64,000 bases of DNA, from positions 62,001-126,000 of the forward strand of contig NZ_PIZV01000002.1 of assembly GCF_002835665.1 (NCBI RefSeq), written 5' to 3'. The notes below the pieces were generated by a model. It made no database searches, was not told where the DNA came from, and saw only the letters and a list, made by a program, of their open reading frames with translations. Positions 34,360 through 42,783 of the stretch are shown piece by piece; the first letter of the stretch is position 1, and every line of letters begins with the position of its first letter. The translations under genes were made by a program, and so were the position numbers. Source of the stretch: Chryseobacterium sp. PMSZPI (GTDB taxonomy: Bacteria; Bacteroidota; Bacteroidia; Flavobacteriales; Weeksellaceae).

Positions 34360-34816
34360 TTTAGTCTCTCGCGGATAAAGCTGATTTTTGCAGATTTATA
34401 TTTATGTTTTTTTAAGTTAAGCTTAGAAATAACAAAAGTGCTCTAAGAAATAGTTTGTGAGATAAGTTGTAATAAATATTATTTAGATTCTTTCAGAATG
34501 ACAAAAAGCAATTGGTTTCACTAAATAACATGATACATACGAGTATTGTCATTCCGCAGGAATCCAAATATTTTATTTTGTTTATATTCACCTGTTTATG
34601 TGGTGTTTTGTTAGAGTACCAAAATAGTGGTAAACAAACCAAATGAAATGCCCCTGCAAAAGAGATTATTCAAATTTAATTACAATATAAGATACCGAGT
34701 AATAAAAACTGCTTAATCAGCAAAATCAGCGAGCAAAATATTCAATAGAAATAGGCTTTAACCCATTCAACAAAGATGAAATTTCCAATGACTTTTAGCT
34801 AAAACCTGAAAATAAT
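34360..34816. repeat. Intergenic region made largely of dispersed repeats
   Basis: Contains an inverted pair TAGATTCTTTCAGAATGACA (34484-34503) and TTGTCATTCCGCAGGAATCC (34546-34565), and a 70-base element (34740-34810, ATTCAATAGAAATAGGCTTT ... TTTTAGCTAAAACCT). Related copies lie at 53486-53595 and 53688-53756. No gene is seen. Confidence 0.65.
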
Positions 34817-34843
34817 AAAGCCATTCTCACTGAGAATGGCTTT
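34817..34843 (-). terminator. Terminator of the nucleoside phosphorylase gene
   Basis: Nearly perfect palindrome AAAGCCATTCTCA-C-TGAGAATGGCTTT; the minus strand continues with TATTATTTT. Confidence 0.78.
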
Positions 34844-34867
34844 ACGTATATTAAATGGTAGTGGATT

Positions 34868-35722
34868 TTATTTAATAATTCTTTCCAATACCCATTCGAT
34901 CAATTTTTTCTCAGAATTATGATGGTCTGAAGTGAACTCACCACGTCTTCTGTTGGCAATTACATTATTTACGGTAATAGCTTTGTGACCTAGCAATTTA
35001 GAAAGAGCATAGATGGCAGAAGTTTCCATTTCGAAATTGGTAATCCCAAGATCATTTAATGTTTCAAGGAATTTATCATCTACAGCTTTTAAACGTAGTT
35101 GTCTTCCTTGTGGGGCATAGAACCCAGGGAATGTTGCTGTATTTCCGTGGTATTTAGCGTCTTTATAGTAAGTTCCCATTTCTTCAGCCCAATCTGAGAA
35201 ATAAAGCATTGGCTTGATTCTTTCGTAAGGGAATTTTTCTATGAAATTTTTAGAAAATTCATTTTCAAAATTATAATCCTGATAGAAATGCATAAGACCG
35301 TCTAACCCAACTACATTTTGAGTAACTAGCATATTATCTACCTGAACATCCGGGTTTACAGTGCCACAAGTTCCCATACGGAATAACTCAAGAGCTTTAT
35401 GTTCGGTTTTAAATTCCTTATTTTTAAGGTCAATATTTACCAAGGCATCCAGCTCGTTCATTACGATATCGATGTTTTCAGTTCCGATACCAGTAGACAT
35501 TACTGTAATTCTTTCCCCACGAAGCGTTCCTGTATGCGTATAAAATTCTCTTTTATTTTTCTTAATTTCTACGGTGTCAAAATATTTAGAAACCTTAGAT
35601 ACTCTGTCCGGGTCACCTACAAGGATGATTTTGTCTGCGATATCTTCAGGTAAAAGGTTTAAGTGGTATACACTTCCGTCTTCATTCAGAATAAGTTCTG
35701 AGTCAGCAAGCTTATTTAGCAT
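34868..35722 (-). CDS. Nucleoside phosphorylase (uridine/purine phosphorylase family)
   Basis: A 284-residue cytosolic enzyme of the PNP/UDP phosphorylase family, which splits nucleosides with phosphate into base and (deoxy)ribose-1-phosphate. Seen: the phosphate-binding ILVGDPDRVSKVSKYF, STGIGTENIDIVMNEL, RMGTCGTVNPDVQVDNMLV (active-site glycine loop) and the ribose-binding FEMETSAIYALSKLLGH. It is longer than E. coli uridine phosphorylase (253), as is usual for the Bacteroidota branch. Whether it prefers uridine or purine nucleosides is not clear from sequence. Monocistronic, with a terminator 25 bases past its stop. Confidence 0.93.
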   Translation of the reverse strand: MLNKLADSELILNEDGSVYHLNLLPEDIADKIILVGDPDRVSKVSKYFDTVEIKKNKREFYTHTGTLRGERITVMSTGIGTENIDIVMNELDALVNIDLKNKEFKTEHKALELFRMGTCGTVNPDVQVDNMLVTQNVVGLDGLMHFYQDYNFENEFSKNFIEKFPYERIKPMLYFSDWAEEMGTYYKDAKYHGNTATFPGFYAPQGRQLRLKAVDDKFLETLNDLGITNFEMETSAIYALSKLLGHKAITVNNVIANRRRGEFTSDHHNSEKKLIEWVLERIIK

Positions 35723-35843
35723 AATTTATATTTTTTTGTTTTAATCAATGGAAATAGCCTTTTTAGGATTCTATAGGTAGAATCATTTTTTTAGCCTAGA
35801 GTATTAGAATACATTTTCAAGGCTTACAAGTAAGGCTTATATT

Positions 35844-36167
35844 TTATCCGCCAACGCGTTTGGTTTTATATCCCATTTCCTTAAGGATATTCATTATTTT
35901 ATCACGGTTGTCTCCCTGAATGATGATTGTTCCATCTTTCTCAGAGCCGCCTATGCCTAAAGTGGTTTTTATTTTCTTTGAGATTTTTTTCAGGTCTTCT
36001 TCACTGCCTTCCCAGCCTTCAACGATAGTTACCGGTTTTCCGTTCCTGCCTTTTTTCTCAAATTTGCATACTAAAGGCTCTTTCTGCTTGAATTTTTCTT
36101 CAGGCATCTCAAAATCCTGCTCTTCATGGTCAGGAAAAAGATTCTTCAATTGATCACGTAAGTCCAT
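35844..36167 (-). CDS. yciH: Translation initiation factor SUI1/YciH-like
   Basis: A 107-residue protein of the eIF1/SUI1 family. The core KGRNGKPVTIVEGWEG, LKKISKKIKTTLGIGGSEKDGTIIIQGDNRDKI and the closing LKEMGYKTKRVGG match bacterial YciH, with the basic and glycine-rich loops that contact the ribosomal P site. Members help check start-codon selection in eukaryotes; the bacterial role is less clear and may be inhibition of translation under stress. The first 40 residues are acidic and variable. It stands alone between leftward and rightward genes. Confidence 0.93.
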   Translation of the reverse strand: MDLRDQLKNLFPDHEEQDFEMPEEKFKQKEPLVCKFEKKGRNGKPVTIVEGWEGSEEDLKKISKKIKTTLGIGGSEKDGTIIIQGDNRDKIMNILKEMGYKTKRVGG

Positions 36168-36308
36168 AAAGCAAAATTAAAAAGAATTGTGGATTAATAG
36201 ATGCAAATATTGATGAAATTTATAATCCGGATTTTAAAATAAAAGTATAATTTTTAAAATAAAAGTCAGAACGATTATATCATCAGATTAGGAAAGGTAA
36301 AGTTTTTA

Positions 36309-36316
36309 TATTTTTG
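36309..36316 (+). promoter_or_regulatory. -7 promoter element of the DUF2268-like gene
   Basis: TATTTTTG, a perfect TAnnTTTG, 29 bases before the ATG at 36346. The -33 position is poor (ATTA). Confidence 0.55.
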
Positions 36317-36345
36317 AATCATTCAATAAACTATAAACATCAGCC

Positions 36346-37290
36346 ATGAAAATAAAAATAGAAATAAACTTTTTGCTAGCTTCTGTATTTTTAACTTGTG
36401 GCCTTACAAAAGCTCAGAAGACAGAGTTTTCAACAGATCCTTTAAACGCTGTATTTGAAACGAAAGACACCGATCGTTTCTGGAAAGCGTTTGATAAAAT
36501 GGAAACTTCCAAAGAAAACCCGTTTGCAGACTATGTAAAAAATGGTTCGCCGGGAGTGAAAGGCTTTACAGAATTCAGGATTATCAATGCTGATTCATTA
36601 TACTCAAAGGTAAAAAAGAGGCGGGAAGATTATTTGAAAAGCCGCAATGTGCTGGCCGGAATAGGGCAAAAAGAAAAAAGAACAAGAGCAATCTACAGTG
36701 CTTTAAAATACTGGTATCCGGAAGCAAAATTCCCACCTGTGTATTTTGTATACGGAAGGTTTAATTCCGGAGGGACCTCTTCTAATGATGGAATTATCCT
36801 CGGAACCGAAATGCTTAAAAACCTTGACGGAGTTACAGGGCTTATTGCTCACGAATTGATTCATTTTGAACAGAATGTTGAAGGAAAAGATACTTTACTG
36901 AAACAGTCTCTGGTTGAAGGAGGTGCTGACTTTATTGGAGAATTTATTTCCGGAGAACATATCAATCCTGTTCCGTTTCAATATGGTGAGGCCAATTCTG
37001 ACAGGTTGTTTAAAGAATTTGTATCTATCCTAAAACAGGAGGAAAAGCAAGATTGGTTATACGGGGTGAGCAAAAAAGATGATCGTCCCAATGACCTGGG
37101 ATATTGGATAGGATATAAAATTACTGAAGCTTATTTCAATAAACAAACCGATAAACATAAGGCCATCCATGATATTCTGAATATTAAAAATCCTTTGCTA
37201 TTCCTGAAAGAAAGTGGTTTTCTGGATAGCTATATCAATGAATATACAAAGAAGAATAAAATGAAGTTTGACGACTTTTTTAAAGATTAA
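36346..37290 (+). CDS. Exported putative zinc protease (DUF2268/GldB-like)
   Basis: A 314-residue exported protein with a signal peptide of about 23 residues (NFLLASVFLTCGLTKAQ). The metallopeptidase motif HELIH occupies residues 169-173, and EGGADFIGE about 18 residues later can supply the third zinc ligand. This arrangement fits the DUF2268 group of predicted zinc proteases, which is related to the gliding lipoprotein GldB but here with an intact HExxH. There is no lipobox, so it should be periplasmic or secreted. Substrate unknown. It has a -7 promoter element upstream and appears monocistronic. Confidence 0.83.
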   Translation: MKIKIEINFLLASVFLTCGLTKAQKTEFSTDPLNAVFETKDTDRFWKAFDKMETSKENPFADYVKNGSPGVKGFTEFRIINADSLYSKVKKRREDYLKSRNVLAGIGQKEKRTRAIYSALKYWYPEAKFPPVYFVYGRFNSGGTSSNDGIILGTEMLKNLDGVTGLIAHELIHFEQNVEGKDTLLKQSLVEGGADFIGEFISGEHINPVPFQYGEANSDRLFKEFVSILKQEEKQDWLYGVSKKDDRPNDLGYWIGYKITEAYFNKQTDKHKAIHDILNIKNPLLFLKESGFLDSYINEYTKKNKMKFDDFFKD

Positions 37291-37724
37291 TTCATTTTAA
37301 GGTTTAAGAGCCTTTGTAGAAAGCATAGATTATCTTAGTCTGTGAAATCAGCAAAATTTGTGAGGTTATTATTTTTTTTAAAAAACACAAAGAACACTAA
37401 TCGTTTCACAAATATCACAAATTTTTACACATAATTTGAAGCTCACAGATTGTGCAGATTTTTAAAGCTTAAGTGCTCTTCTCAATGTAATATTTTAACT
37501 TAAAAAAACTTAAGTGTTTAAAATCTTTTGTGTCTTTTGTGGTTTGATTTGCCCACAGGTAACCAAACGTAATTATTGCGCCGACGGATATGCGGAACCC
37601 GCGAGAGATTATTTTGGCACAGCATCGTATTTATAATAAAATTGGCAAACTGACTTGATAAAGCGCAAATTTTTCTTTCAATAAAATTCGGAATTTAAAA
37701 TTCTTCTATTCATAGGAAAATAGG
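37291..37724. repeat. Intergenic region with AACTTAAGTG repeat pair
   Basis: TAAAGCTTAAGTGCTCTT (37463-37480) and AAAAAAACTTAAGTGTTTAA (from 37502) followed by TCTTTTGTGTCTTTTGTGG (to 37542) form the same ordered pair as at 32994-33062. Around them are TGTGAAATCAGC and CACAGATTGTGCAGATTTTT strings also met in other gaps. A more GC-rich patch (37575-37610) has no feature I can name. No gene. Confidence 0.55.
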
Positions 37725-37732
37725 TAAATTTG
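37725..37732 (+). promoter_or_regulatory. -7 promoter element of gpmI
   Basis: TAAATTTG, a perfect match to TAnnTTTG, overlapping an in-frame TTG at 37730 and so favouring the ATG at 37754. No good -33 box at 19 bases. Confidence 0.6.
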
Positions 37733-37753
37733 TATAACAAAAAGTTTTACAAA

Positions 37754-39295
37754 ATGTCAAAAAAAGCAATACTAGCAATCCTTGACGGATGGGGATTGGG
37801 AACAAACCCTGATGTTTCTGCCATAGATAAAGCCAATACACCATTCATAGACAGCTGTTACAAAAAATATCCTCATACCACACTTGAAGCAAGCGGTTTG
37901 GCTGTTGGTCTGCCTGCAGGACAAATGGGTAATTCTGAAGTAGGACACATGAATCTTGGAGCAGGAAGAGTCGTTTACCAAAATTTGGTTAAACTGAATA
38001 TGGCTGTTGAAAATGGAACGTTGGGTCAGGAAAAAGTCATTCAGGATGCTTTTGAATACGCTAAAAAAGAAAATAAAAAAGTACACTTCATAGGATTGGT
38101 ATCTAATGGAGGAGTGCATTCACACATCAATCACTTAAAGGGGTTATTAACGGCTGCTAAAGAATTTGGATTGAATGAAAATGTTTTTGTTCATGCATTT
38201 ACAGATGGTAGAGATTGTGACCCGCATTCAGGATTAGGATTCATTGATGAACTTCAGCAACATATGGAAGCTACTACAGGGAAATTAGCTACCGTTGTGG
38301 GAAGATATTACGCGATGGATAGAGATAAGAGATGGGAACGTGTAAAATTGGCTTATGATGCCCTTGTTGAAGGAATCGGGTTTGAAACTACTGATGCATT
38401 GGGCGCTATCAAGGCTTCCTATGAAAATAATGTGACTGATGAATTCCTGAAACCTATCATTTTAATGAACACTACTGCTACAGGAAATGTTGTTCCCGTA
38501 GCAAAGATTATCGATAATGATGTCGTAATCTGTTTCAATTTCCGAACAGACAGAGGAAGAGAAATTACAGAAGTACTTTCGCAAAAGGATTTCCCGGAGT
38601 TCTCTATGCATAAACTAAACCTTTATTATATTACATTAACCAACTACGATAAAACATTCCAGAATGTTCAGGTCGTTTTTGACGAAAATGTTCTCACAGA
38701 AACAATGGGTGAAGTGCTTGAAAAGAATGGAAAAACCCAGATCAGAATCGCTGAAACAGAAAAATACCCACACGTTACCTTTTTCTTTTCAGGAGGAAGA
38801 GAGCAGGAATTTAACGGTGAGAAAAGATTACTGTGTCCGAGCCCAAAAGATGTTCCTACTTATGATCTGAAGCCGGAAATGTCAGCATATGATATTACCA
38901 ATGCGATTGTTCCGGAACTGGAGCAGGGAACAGCTGATTTTGTATGCTTAAATTTCGCTAATACCGACATGGTTGGACATACAGGTGTTTTTGAAGCAGC
39001 TGTAAAAGCCGCTGAAACAGTAGATCAGTGTATTGAAAAAGTTGCGACTGCTGCATATGAAAATGGATATGCTGTTTTCATTCTTGCCGATCACGGAAAC
39101 TCTGATGTAATGATCAATGCAGACGGAACACCTAATACTCAGCACTCAACAAACCTGGTGCCTTTCATCGTAATGGATAAAGACCATAATTGGAATTTAA
39201 AACCCGGAAAATTAGGCGATGTAGCGCCTACCATCCTGAAAGTAATGGGTGTGAAAATACCAGATGCTATGACGGGTGATGTTTTGGTTGATTAA
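37754..39295 (+). CDS. gpmI: 2,3-bisphosphoglycerate-independent phosphoglycerate mutase
   Basis: A 513-residue cytosolic glycolytic enzyme interconverting 3- and 2-phosphoglycerate with two manganese ions. The N-terminal metal motif AILDGWGLG and the phosphorylated Ser61 in QMGNSEVGHMNLGAGR are intact. The phosphotransferase insert has HAFTDGRDCDPHSG and VGRYYAMDRDKRWERV; the C-terminal metal ligands are in NFANTDMVGHTG, ILADHGNSDVM and STNLVPFIVMD. Full length for the family (about 510). The start at ATG 37754 (MSKKAILAIL) gives the normal N terminus; an upstream TTG lies inside the promoter. A terminator follows directly. Confidence 0.97.
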   Translation: MSKKAILAILDGWGLGTNPDVSAIDKANTPFIDSCYKKYPHTTLEASGLAVGLPAGQMGNSEVGHMNLGAGRVVYQNLVKLNMAVENGTLGQEKVIQDAFEYAKKENKKVHFIGLVSNGGVHSHINHLKGLLTAAKEFGLNENVFVHAFTDGRDCDPHSGLGFIDELQQHMEATTGKLATVVGRYYAMDRDKRWERVKLAYDALVEGIGFETTDALGAIKASYENNVTDEFLKPIILMNTTATGNVVPVAKIIDNDVVICFNFRTDRGREITEVLSQKDFPEFSMHKLNLYYITLTNYDKTFQNVQVVFDENVLTETMGEVLEKNGKTQIRIAETEKYPHVTFFFSGGREQEFNGEKRLLCPSPKDVPTYDLKPEMSAYDITNAIVPELEQGTADFVCLNFANTDMVGHTGVFEAAVKAAETVDQCIEKVATAAYENGYAVFILADHGNSDVMINADGTPNTQHSTNLVPFIVMDKDHNWNLKPGKLGDVAPTILKVMGVKIPDAMTGDVLVD

Positions 39296-39312
39296 AATTC
39301 AATAATAATCAT

Positions 39313-39350
39313 AAAAAAATGCCGTTATATTTGTATATCGGCATTTTTTT
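39313..39350 (+). terminator. Intrinsic terminator of gpmI
   Basis: Stem AAAAATGCCG / CGGCATTTTT with TATA extensions around a TTTG loop, ending in seven T. Confidence 0.87.
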
Positions 39351-39414
39351 ATGATTTATGTCAGATAAGGTATGAGTTGCATACTTTATTATGCGCTAAA
39401 TAATAAATAAATCA

Positions 39415-39422
39415 TATCTTTG
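39415..39422 (+). promoter_or_regulatory. -7 promoter element of the acyl-ACP desaturase gene
   Basis: TATCTTTG, a perfect TAnnTTTG, 23 bases upstream of the ATG at 39446; the -33 box is not evident. Confidence 0.6.
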
Positions 39423-39445
39423 CTAATTAAAAACTGAATAGTAAA

Positions 39446-40423
39446 ATGTATCAAAAGCTTGTTAGAAAAGAAGTAATGGGAATATTGGAAAAGGAAGTAG
39501 GTTCTTTTCTTGAGAAATTTTTAACGCCAATTGAAAAAATTTGGCAGCCTTCTGACATGCTTCCTGATCCTTCAAGCGATGAATTTAAACATGATTTAGA
39601 AGAAATTCAGACTTTTGCCCGTGAGATGCCTTACGATCTTTTCGTAACCCTGATCGGAGACTGTATCACAGAAGAAGCTCTTCCTTCCTATGAGTCTTGG
39701 CTCATGGGAGTAGATGGGATCAATCAGGAAGAAAAAGTAGGATGGGCTAACTGGGTAAGAGCTTGGACGGCAGAAGAAAACAGACACGGAGATTTATTAA
39801 ACAAATACCTTTACCTGTGTGGTAGAGTCAACATGAGAGAAGTTGAAATTACTACTCAGTACCTGATCAATGATGGTTTCGATCTTGGAACAAGCATGGA
39901 TCCTTACAGAAATTTCATTTATACAAGTTTCCAGGAAACAGCTACCAATATTTCTCACAGAAGAGTAGGTACTCTGGCAAAACAATCCGGAAACGGGAAA
40001 TTGGCTAAAATGTGTGGGGTAATCGCAGCAGATGAAGCCAGACATGCCAAAGCTTACAAACATTTCGTAGCTAAAATCCTTGAAATCGATCCTTCAGAAA
40101 TGATTCTTGCCTTTGAAGATATGATGCGTAAGAAAATTGTAATGCCTGCTCACCTAATGAGACAGTCAGGACAGAAAGCAGGAGAGCTTTGGGGACATTT
40201 CTCAGATGCTGCACAAAGATGCATGGTATATACCGGACAGGATTATATCAACATTATGAAAGACTTGTTGGACGAATGGAAAATCGAACACGTAAAAGGT
40301 CTTACAGAAAAAGCGGAAAAAGCTCAGGAATATTTAATGAAACTTCCTGCAAGGTTACAGAAAATTACAGACAGAGTTTCTACTCCGGATCTTCAGTTCC
40401 AGTTTAACTGGGTTAAAAGCTAA
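39446..40423 (+). CDS. Acyl-ACP desaturase (soluble di-iron)
   Basis: A 325-residue soluble enzyme of the plant stearoyl-ACP delta-9 desaturase type, which inserts a double bond into acyl chains while bound to ACP, using a di-iron centre, O2 and reduced ferredoxin. Iron ligands are visible as EEALPSYESWL, EENRHGDLL (E-x-x-H) and DEARHAKAY (second E-x-x-H), with TNISHRRVG between them. The family is known in flavobacteria and actinobacteria. It probably sets membrane fluidity together with FabI-dependent synthesis elsewhere in the window. Own promoter and terminator, so single-gene transcription. Confidence 0.94.
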   Translation: MYQKLVRKEVMGILEKEVGSFLEKFLTPIEKIWQPSDMLPDPSSDEFKHDLEEIQTFAREMPYDLFVTLIGDCITEEALPSYESWLMGVDGINQEEKVGWANWVRAWTAEENRHGDLLNKYLYLCGRVNMREVEITTQYLINDGFDLGTSMDPYRNFIYTSFQETATNISHRRVGTLAKQSGNGKLAKMCGVIAADEARHAKAYKHFVAKILEIDPSEMILAFEDMMRKKIVMPAHLMRQSGQKAGELWGHFSDAAQRCMVYTGQDYINIMKDLLDEWKIEHVKGLTEKAEKAQEYLMKLPARLQKITDRVSTPDLQFQFNWVKS

Positions 40424-40457
40424 GAACCCATATTATTATTTAAATTATAAAAGTATT

Positions 40458-40486
40458 GAGTGCCTTTCTTTTTTGGCACTCTTTTT
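40458..40486 (+). terminator. Intrinsic terminator of the desaturase gene
   Basis: Stem GAGTGCC (40458-40464) / GGCACTC (40475-40481), 10-base loop, then TTTTT. The next gene's -7 element starts only 7 bases later. Confidence 0.85.
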
Positions 40487-40492
40487 ATTTCT

Positions 40493-40500
40493 TATCTTTG
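40493..40500 (+). promoter_or_regulatory. -7 promoter element of the small HAD gene
   Basis: TATCTTTG, a perfect TAnnTTTG. A TTTG at 40472-40475 lies 17 bases upstream, inside the terminator loop of the preceding gene. It supports the ATG at 40521 as start. Confidence 0.6.
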
Positions 40501-40520
40501 CAAAGCTAAAAAAAAACAAA

Positions 40521-40952
40521 ATGTTAAATAATAAAAAAATTGCTGTTGATTTTGACGGAACCATTGTAGATGATGCTTACCCGGGAATTGGAAAAGCTAA
40601 GATCTTTGCTTTCGAAACTTTAAAAAGACTTCAATCTGAAGGCTATAGATTGATACTTTGGACTTACAGACACGGAAAAACGTTAGACGAAGCCGTAGAA
40701 TTCTGTAGAGAAAACGGAATAGAATTCTATGCCGTGAACTCAAGTTTTGAAGGTGAAGTGTTCGATTCTGCAAACCAATCCAGAAAGTTGGATGTTGATT
40801 GGTTCATTGACGACAGAAATTTAGGTGGATTCCCTGGATGGGGTGAAATCTACAATATTATTCAGGAAAGAATAGAATTCCGAGTAGAAGGCGGAGAAGT
40901 TCTGGCCTATTCAAAATTAAAAAAAGAAAAGAAAAAAGGACTTTTCTGGTAA
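40521..40952 (+). CDS. Small HAD-superfamily phosphatase-like protein (BT0820 type)
   Basis: A 143-residue cytosolic protein. DFDGTIVDD supplies the nucleophile and acid Asp of HAD phosphatases (DxDGT), followed by LILWTYRHGKTLDEAVEFC (motif II Thr) and DVDWFIDDRNLGG (motif IV Asp pair). Without a large cap domain it belongs to the minimal BT0820-like group, whose substrates are mostly unknown. The C terminus is strongly basic (KLKKEKKKGLFW). An upstream TTG extension reads as a hydrophobic stretch that overlaps the promoter and is rejected. Monocistronic or just before map. Confidence 0.88.
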   Translation: MLNNKKIAVDFDGTIVDDAYPGIGKAKIFAFETLKRLQSEGYRLILWTYRHGKTLDEAVEFCRENGIEFYAVNSSFEGEVFDSANQSRKLDVDWFIDDRNLGGFPGWGEIYNIIQERIEFRVEGGEVLAYSKLKKEKKKGLFW

Positions 40953-40954
40953 GA

Positions 40955-41108
40955 TATAGAAGTTAGAAGCCAGATATTAGAAACCAGTTTTTTGATATCA
41001 GGGGCTTTTGATCTTTTATAGTTTATAATAGAAAGTTCAGAAGATGATTGGAAGTAATAAGCATAATGCTGTAATCTGACTTCTAACATCTAATATCTAA
41101 CATCTATA
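40955..41108. repeat. Short inverted TCTAATATCT-type repeats before map
   Basis: GAAGTTAGAAGCCAGATATT near 40961-40980 is roughly mirrored by GACTTCTAACATCTAATATC at 41076-41095. Units of 7-8 bases (CTAACATCTA) recur. This could fold into an imperfect hairpin in the map leader; role unknown. Confidence 0.45.
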
Positions 41109-41113
41109 CAACA

Positions 41114-41923
41114 ATGATTCAATTAAAAACGATAGACGAATTACGTCTGATGAAGGAGAGTGCCCGATTAGTTTCTAAAACATTGGGAATGTTGGCTAAA
41201 GAAATTAAACCAGGGATTACCACTTTATATTTGGACAAACTGGCTCATGATTTTATCAAAGATCACGGAGCTGAACCTGCATTCTTAGGATATGGAGGTT
41301 TCCCGAATTCTTTATGTATTTCTCCAAATGAACAAGTAGTTCATGGGTTTCCAAATAATGAAGTCGTAAAAGAAGGGGATGTTCTTTCTGTAGACTGTGG
41401 AGTTATTCTGAACGGTTTTGTAGGAGATCACGCTTACACTTTTGAAATTGGCGAGGTAAAACCTGAAGTTAAGAAATTACTACAAGTTACTAAAGAATCT
41501 CTTTATAAAGGGATTGAGCAATGTATCAGAGGAAAAAGAATCGGAGATATTTCCCATGCGATCCAGGCACATTGTGAAAAAGAAGGATATGGTGTAGTGA
41601 GAGAACTCGTAGGACATGGGTTGGGAAGACAAATGCACGAAGATCCACAAGTTCCTAACTATGGAAGACAAGGAAGTGGTAAAGTGATTAAAGACGGTTT
41701 AGCCATTGCTATTGAACCAATGATCAACCTTGGAACTGAAAAAGTAAAATTCCATAATGACGGATGGACGGTTACGACTCAGGATAACATGCCATCTGCT
41801 CACTTTGAGCACGATGTAGCGGTTATCAATGGTAAACCGGTATTGCTTTCAACGTTTGAGTACGTTTATGAGGCTTTAGGTATTGTAAGTGATGAAGAAA
41901 AGCCGTTCCAACTGGATTTTTAA
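41114..41923 (+). CDS. map: Type I methionine aminopeptidase
   Basis: A 269-residue cytosolic enzyme that removes the N-terminal methionine from new proteins. The pita-bread fold motifs are intact: LGYGGFPNSLCISPNEQVVHGFP with the substrate His, DVLSVDCGVILNGFVGDHAYTF (two metal Asp), GHGLGRQMHEDPQVPNYG (metal His and second His), AIAIEPMINLG (metal Glu) and SAHFEHDVAV (last Glu). No N-terminal extension, so type Ia. The next gene begins on its last stop base (TAATG), so the two are translationally coupled. Confidence 0.97.
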   Translation: MIQLKTIDELRLMKESARLVSKTLGMLAKEIKPGITTLYLDKLAHDFIKDHGAEPAFLGYGGFPNSLCISPNEQVVHGFPNNEVVKEGDVLSVDCGVILNGFVGDHAYTFEIGEVKPEVKKLLQVTKESLYKGIEQCIRGKRIGDISHAIQAHCEKEGYGVVRELVGHGLGRQMHEDPQVPNYGRQGSGKVIKDGLAIAIEPMINLGTEKVKFHNDGWTVTTQDNMPSAHFEHDVAVINGKPVLLSTFEYVYEALGIVSDEEKPFQLDF

Positions 41924-42690
41924 TGAAAAAGTTAACTAAACTTTTACTCAATAAAATTCCGCGTCCGATGCTTATTAAGATGAGCATCTGGGCAAGACCG
42001 CTTATCTATCAGTTTTTTAAAGGAGAAGCATTTTACGATCCTATTGATGGAAGGTCTTATCGTAAATTTCTACCTTATGGATATGGTAAACAGAGAGAAA
42101 ATGCTCTTTCTCCGGGAACTCTAAGTTTGGAAAGACACCGCCAGATGTGGTTGTATCTTCAAAACGAAACTGACTTTTTTATTAAAAATTACAAAGTTTT
42201 ACATATTGCTCCGGAGCAGGAATTTTTAAGAAAGTTCAAAAGAATGAGCAATCTGAATTACATTTCTGCGGATTTATATTCTCCGATTGTAGATGTAAAA
42301 GCTGATATTCTTAATTTACCTTTTGAAGATGAAAGCTTTGATATTATTTTCTGTAATCATGTTTTGGAACATATTGAAGATGATGCAAAAGCAATCAGTG
42401 AATTATACAGGGTAATGAAACCCGGAGGCTGGGGAATTCTTCAGGTTCCAATGAAAAATTCACTGGAGAAAACATATGAAGATTTTACAATTAAAGATCC
42501 TAAAGAGCGTCAAAAACATTTTGGACAATATGACCACGTTCGTTGGTATGGGATGGATTATTTCGACCGATTAAGAAAAGCCGGTTTTGAGACAGAACCG
42601 AATTTTTATTCAAAGAAGTTTTCTGAAGAAGAAATCAAAAAGTATGGGTTGAGAGAGAATGAAATCTTGCCAATAGTTTATAAAAAATAA
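41923..42690 (+). CDS. Class I SAM-dependent methyltransferase
   Basis: A 255-residue protein with a Methyltransf_11-like core: VLHIAPEQEFLRKF (motif I in the place of the usual glycine-rich loop), ISADLYSPIVDVKADILNLPF (acidic strand and motif II), DIIFCNHVLEHIEDDAKAISELYRVMKPGGWGILQVPM (motifs III and post III). The loss of the GxGxG pattern in motif I is notable but known in this branch. The N-terminal 90 residues (RPLIYQFFKGEAFYDPIDGRSYRKFLPYG) are typical of bacteroidetal proteins annotated only as methyltransferases. It overlaps map by one base. Substrate unknown. Confidence 0.85.
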   Translation: MKKLTKLLLNKIPRPMLIKMSIWARPLIYQFFKGEAFYDPIDGRSYRKFLPYGYGKQRENALSPGTLSLERHRQMWLYLQNETDFFIKNYKVLHIAPEQEFLRKFKRMSNLNYISADLYSPIVDVKADILNLPFEDESFDIIFCNHVLEHIEDDAKAISELYRVMKPGGWGILQVPMKNSLEKTYEDFTIKDPKERQKHFGQYDHVRWYGMDYFDRLRKAGFETEPNFYSKKFSEEEIKKYGLRENEILPIVYKK

Positions 42691-42730
42691 AAAGGTGAAA
42701 GCTTATAAAGCTACAAAAGCCAAAAAAATA

Positions 42731-42765
42731 AACCGTCTTCATTATGAGGGCGGTTTTATTTTTAG
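42731..42765. terminator. Bidirectional terminator between methyltransferase and exporter genes
   Basis: Stem AACCGTCTTC (42731-42740) / GAGGGCGGTT (42746-42755) with wobbles and an ATTAT loop; T-rich on both sides (TTTTATTTTT on plus, TTTATTTTTTTG on minus). Confidence 0.82.
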
Positions 42766-42783
42766 ATAAAAGTTTGTTTTAAT

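Noticed and set aside
37575-37610. GC-rich patch near gpmI as tRNA or riboswitch
   Set aside because: No cloverleaf can be drawn, no CCA end and no match to a riboswitch I know.
40955-41108. Repeated TCTAA-type units read as a CRISPR array
   Set aside because: Units are 7-8 bases, imperfect and inverted, without even spacers or cas genes.
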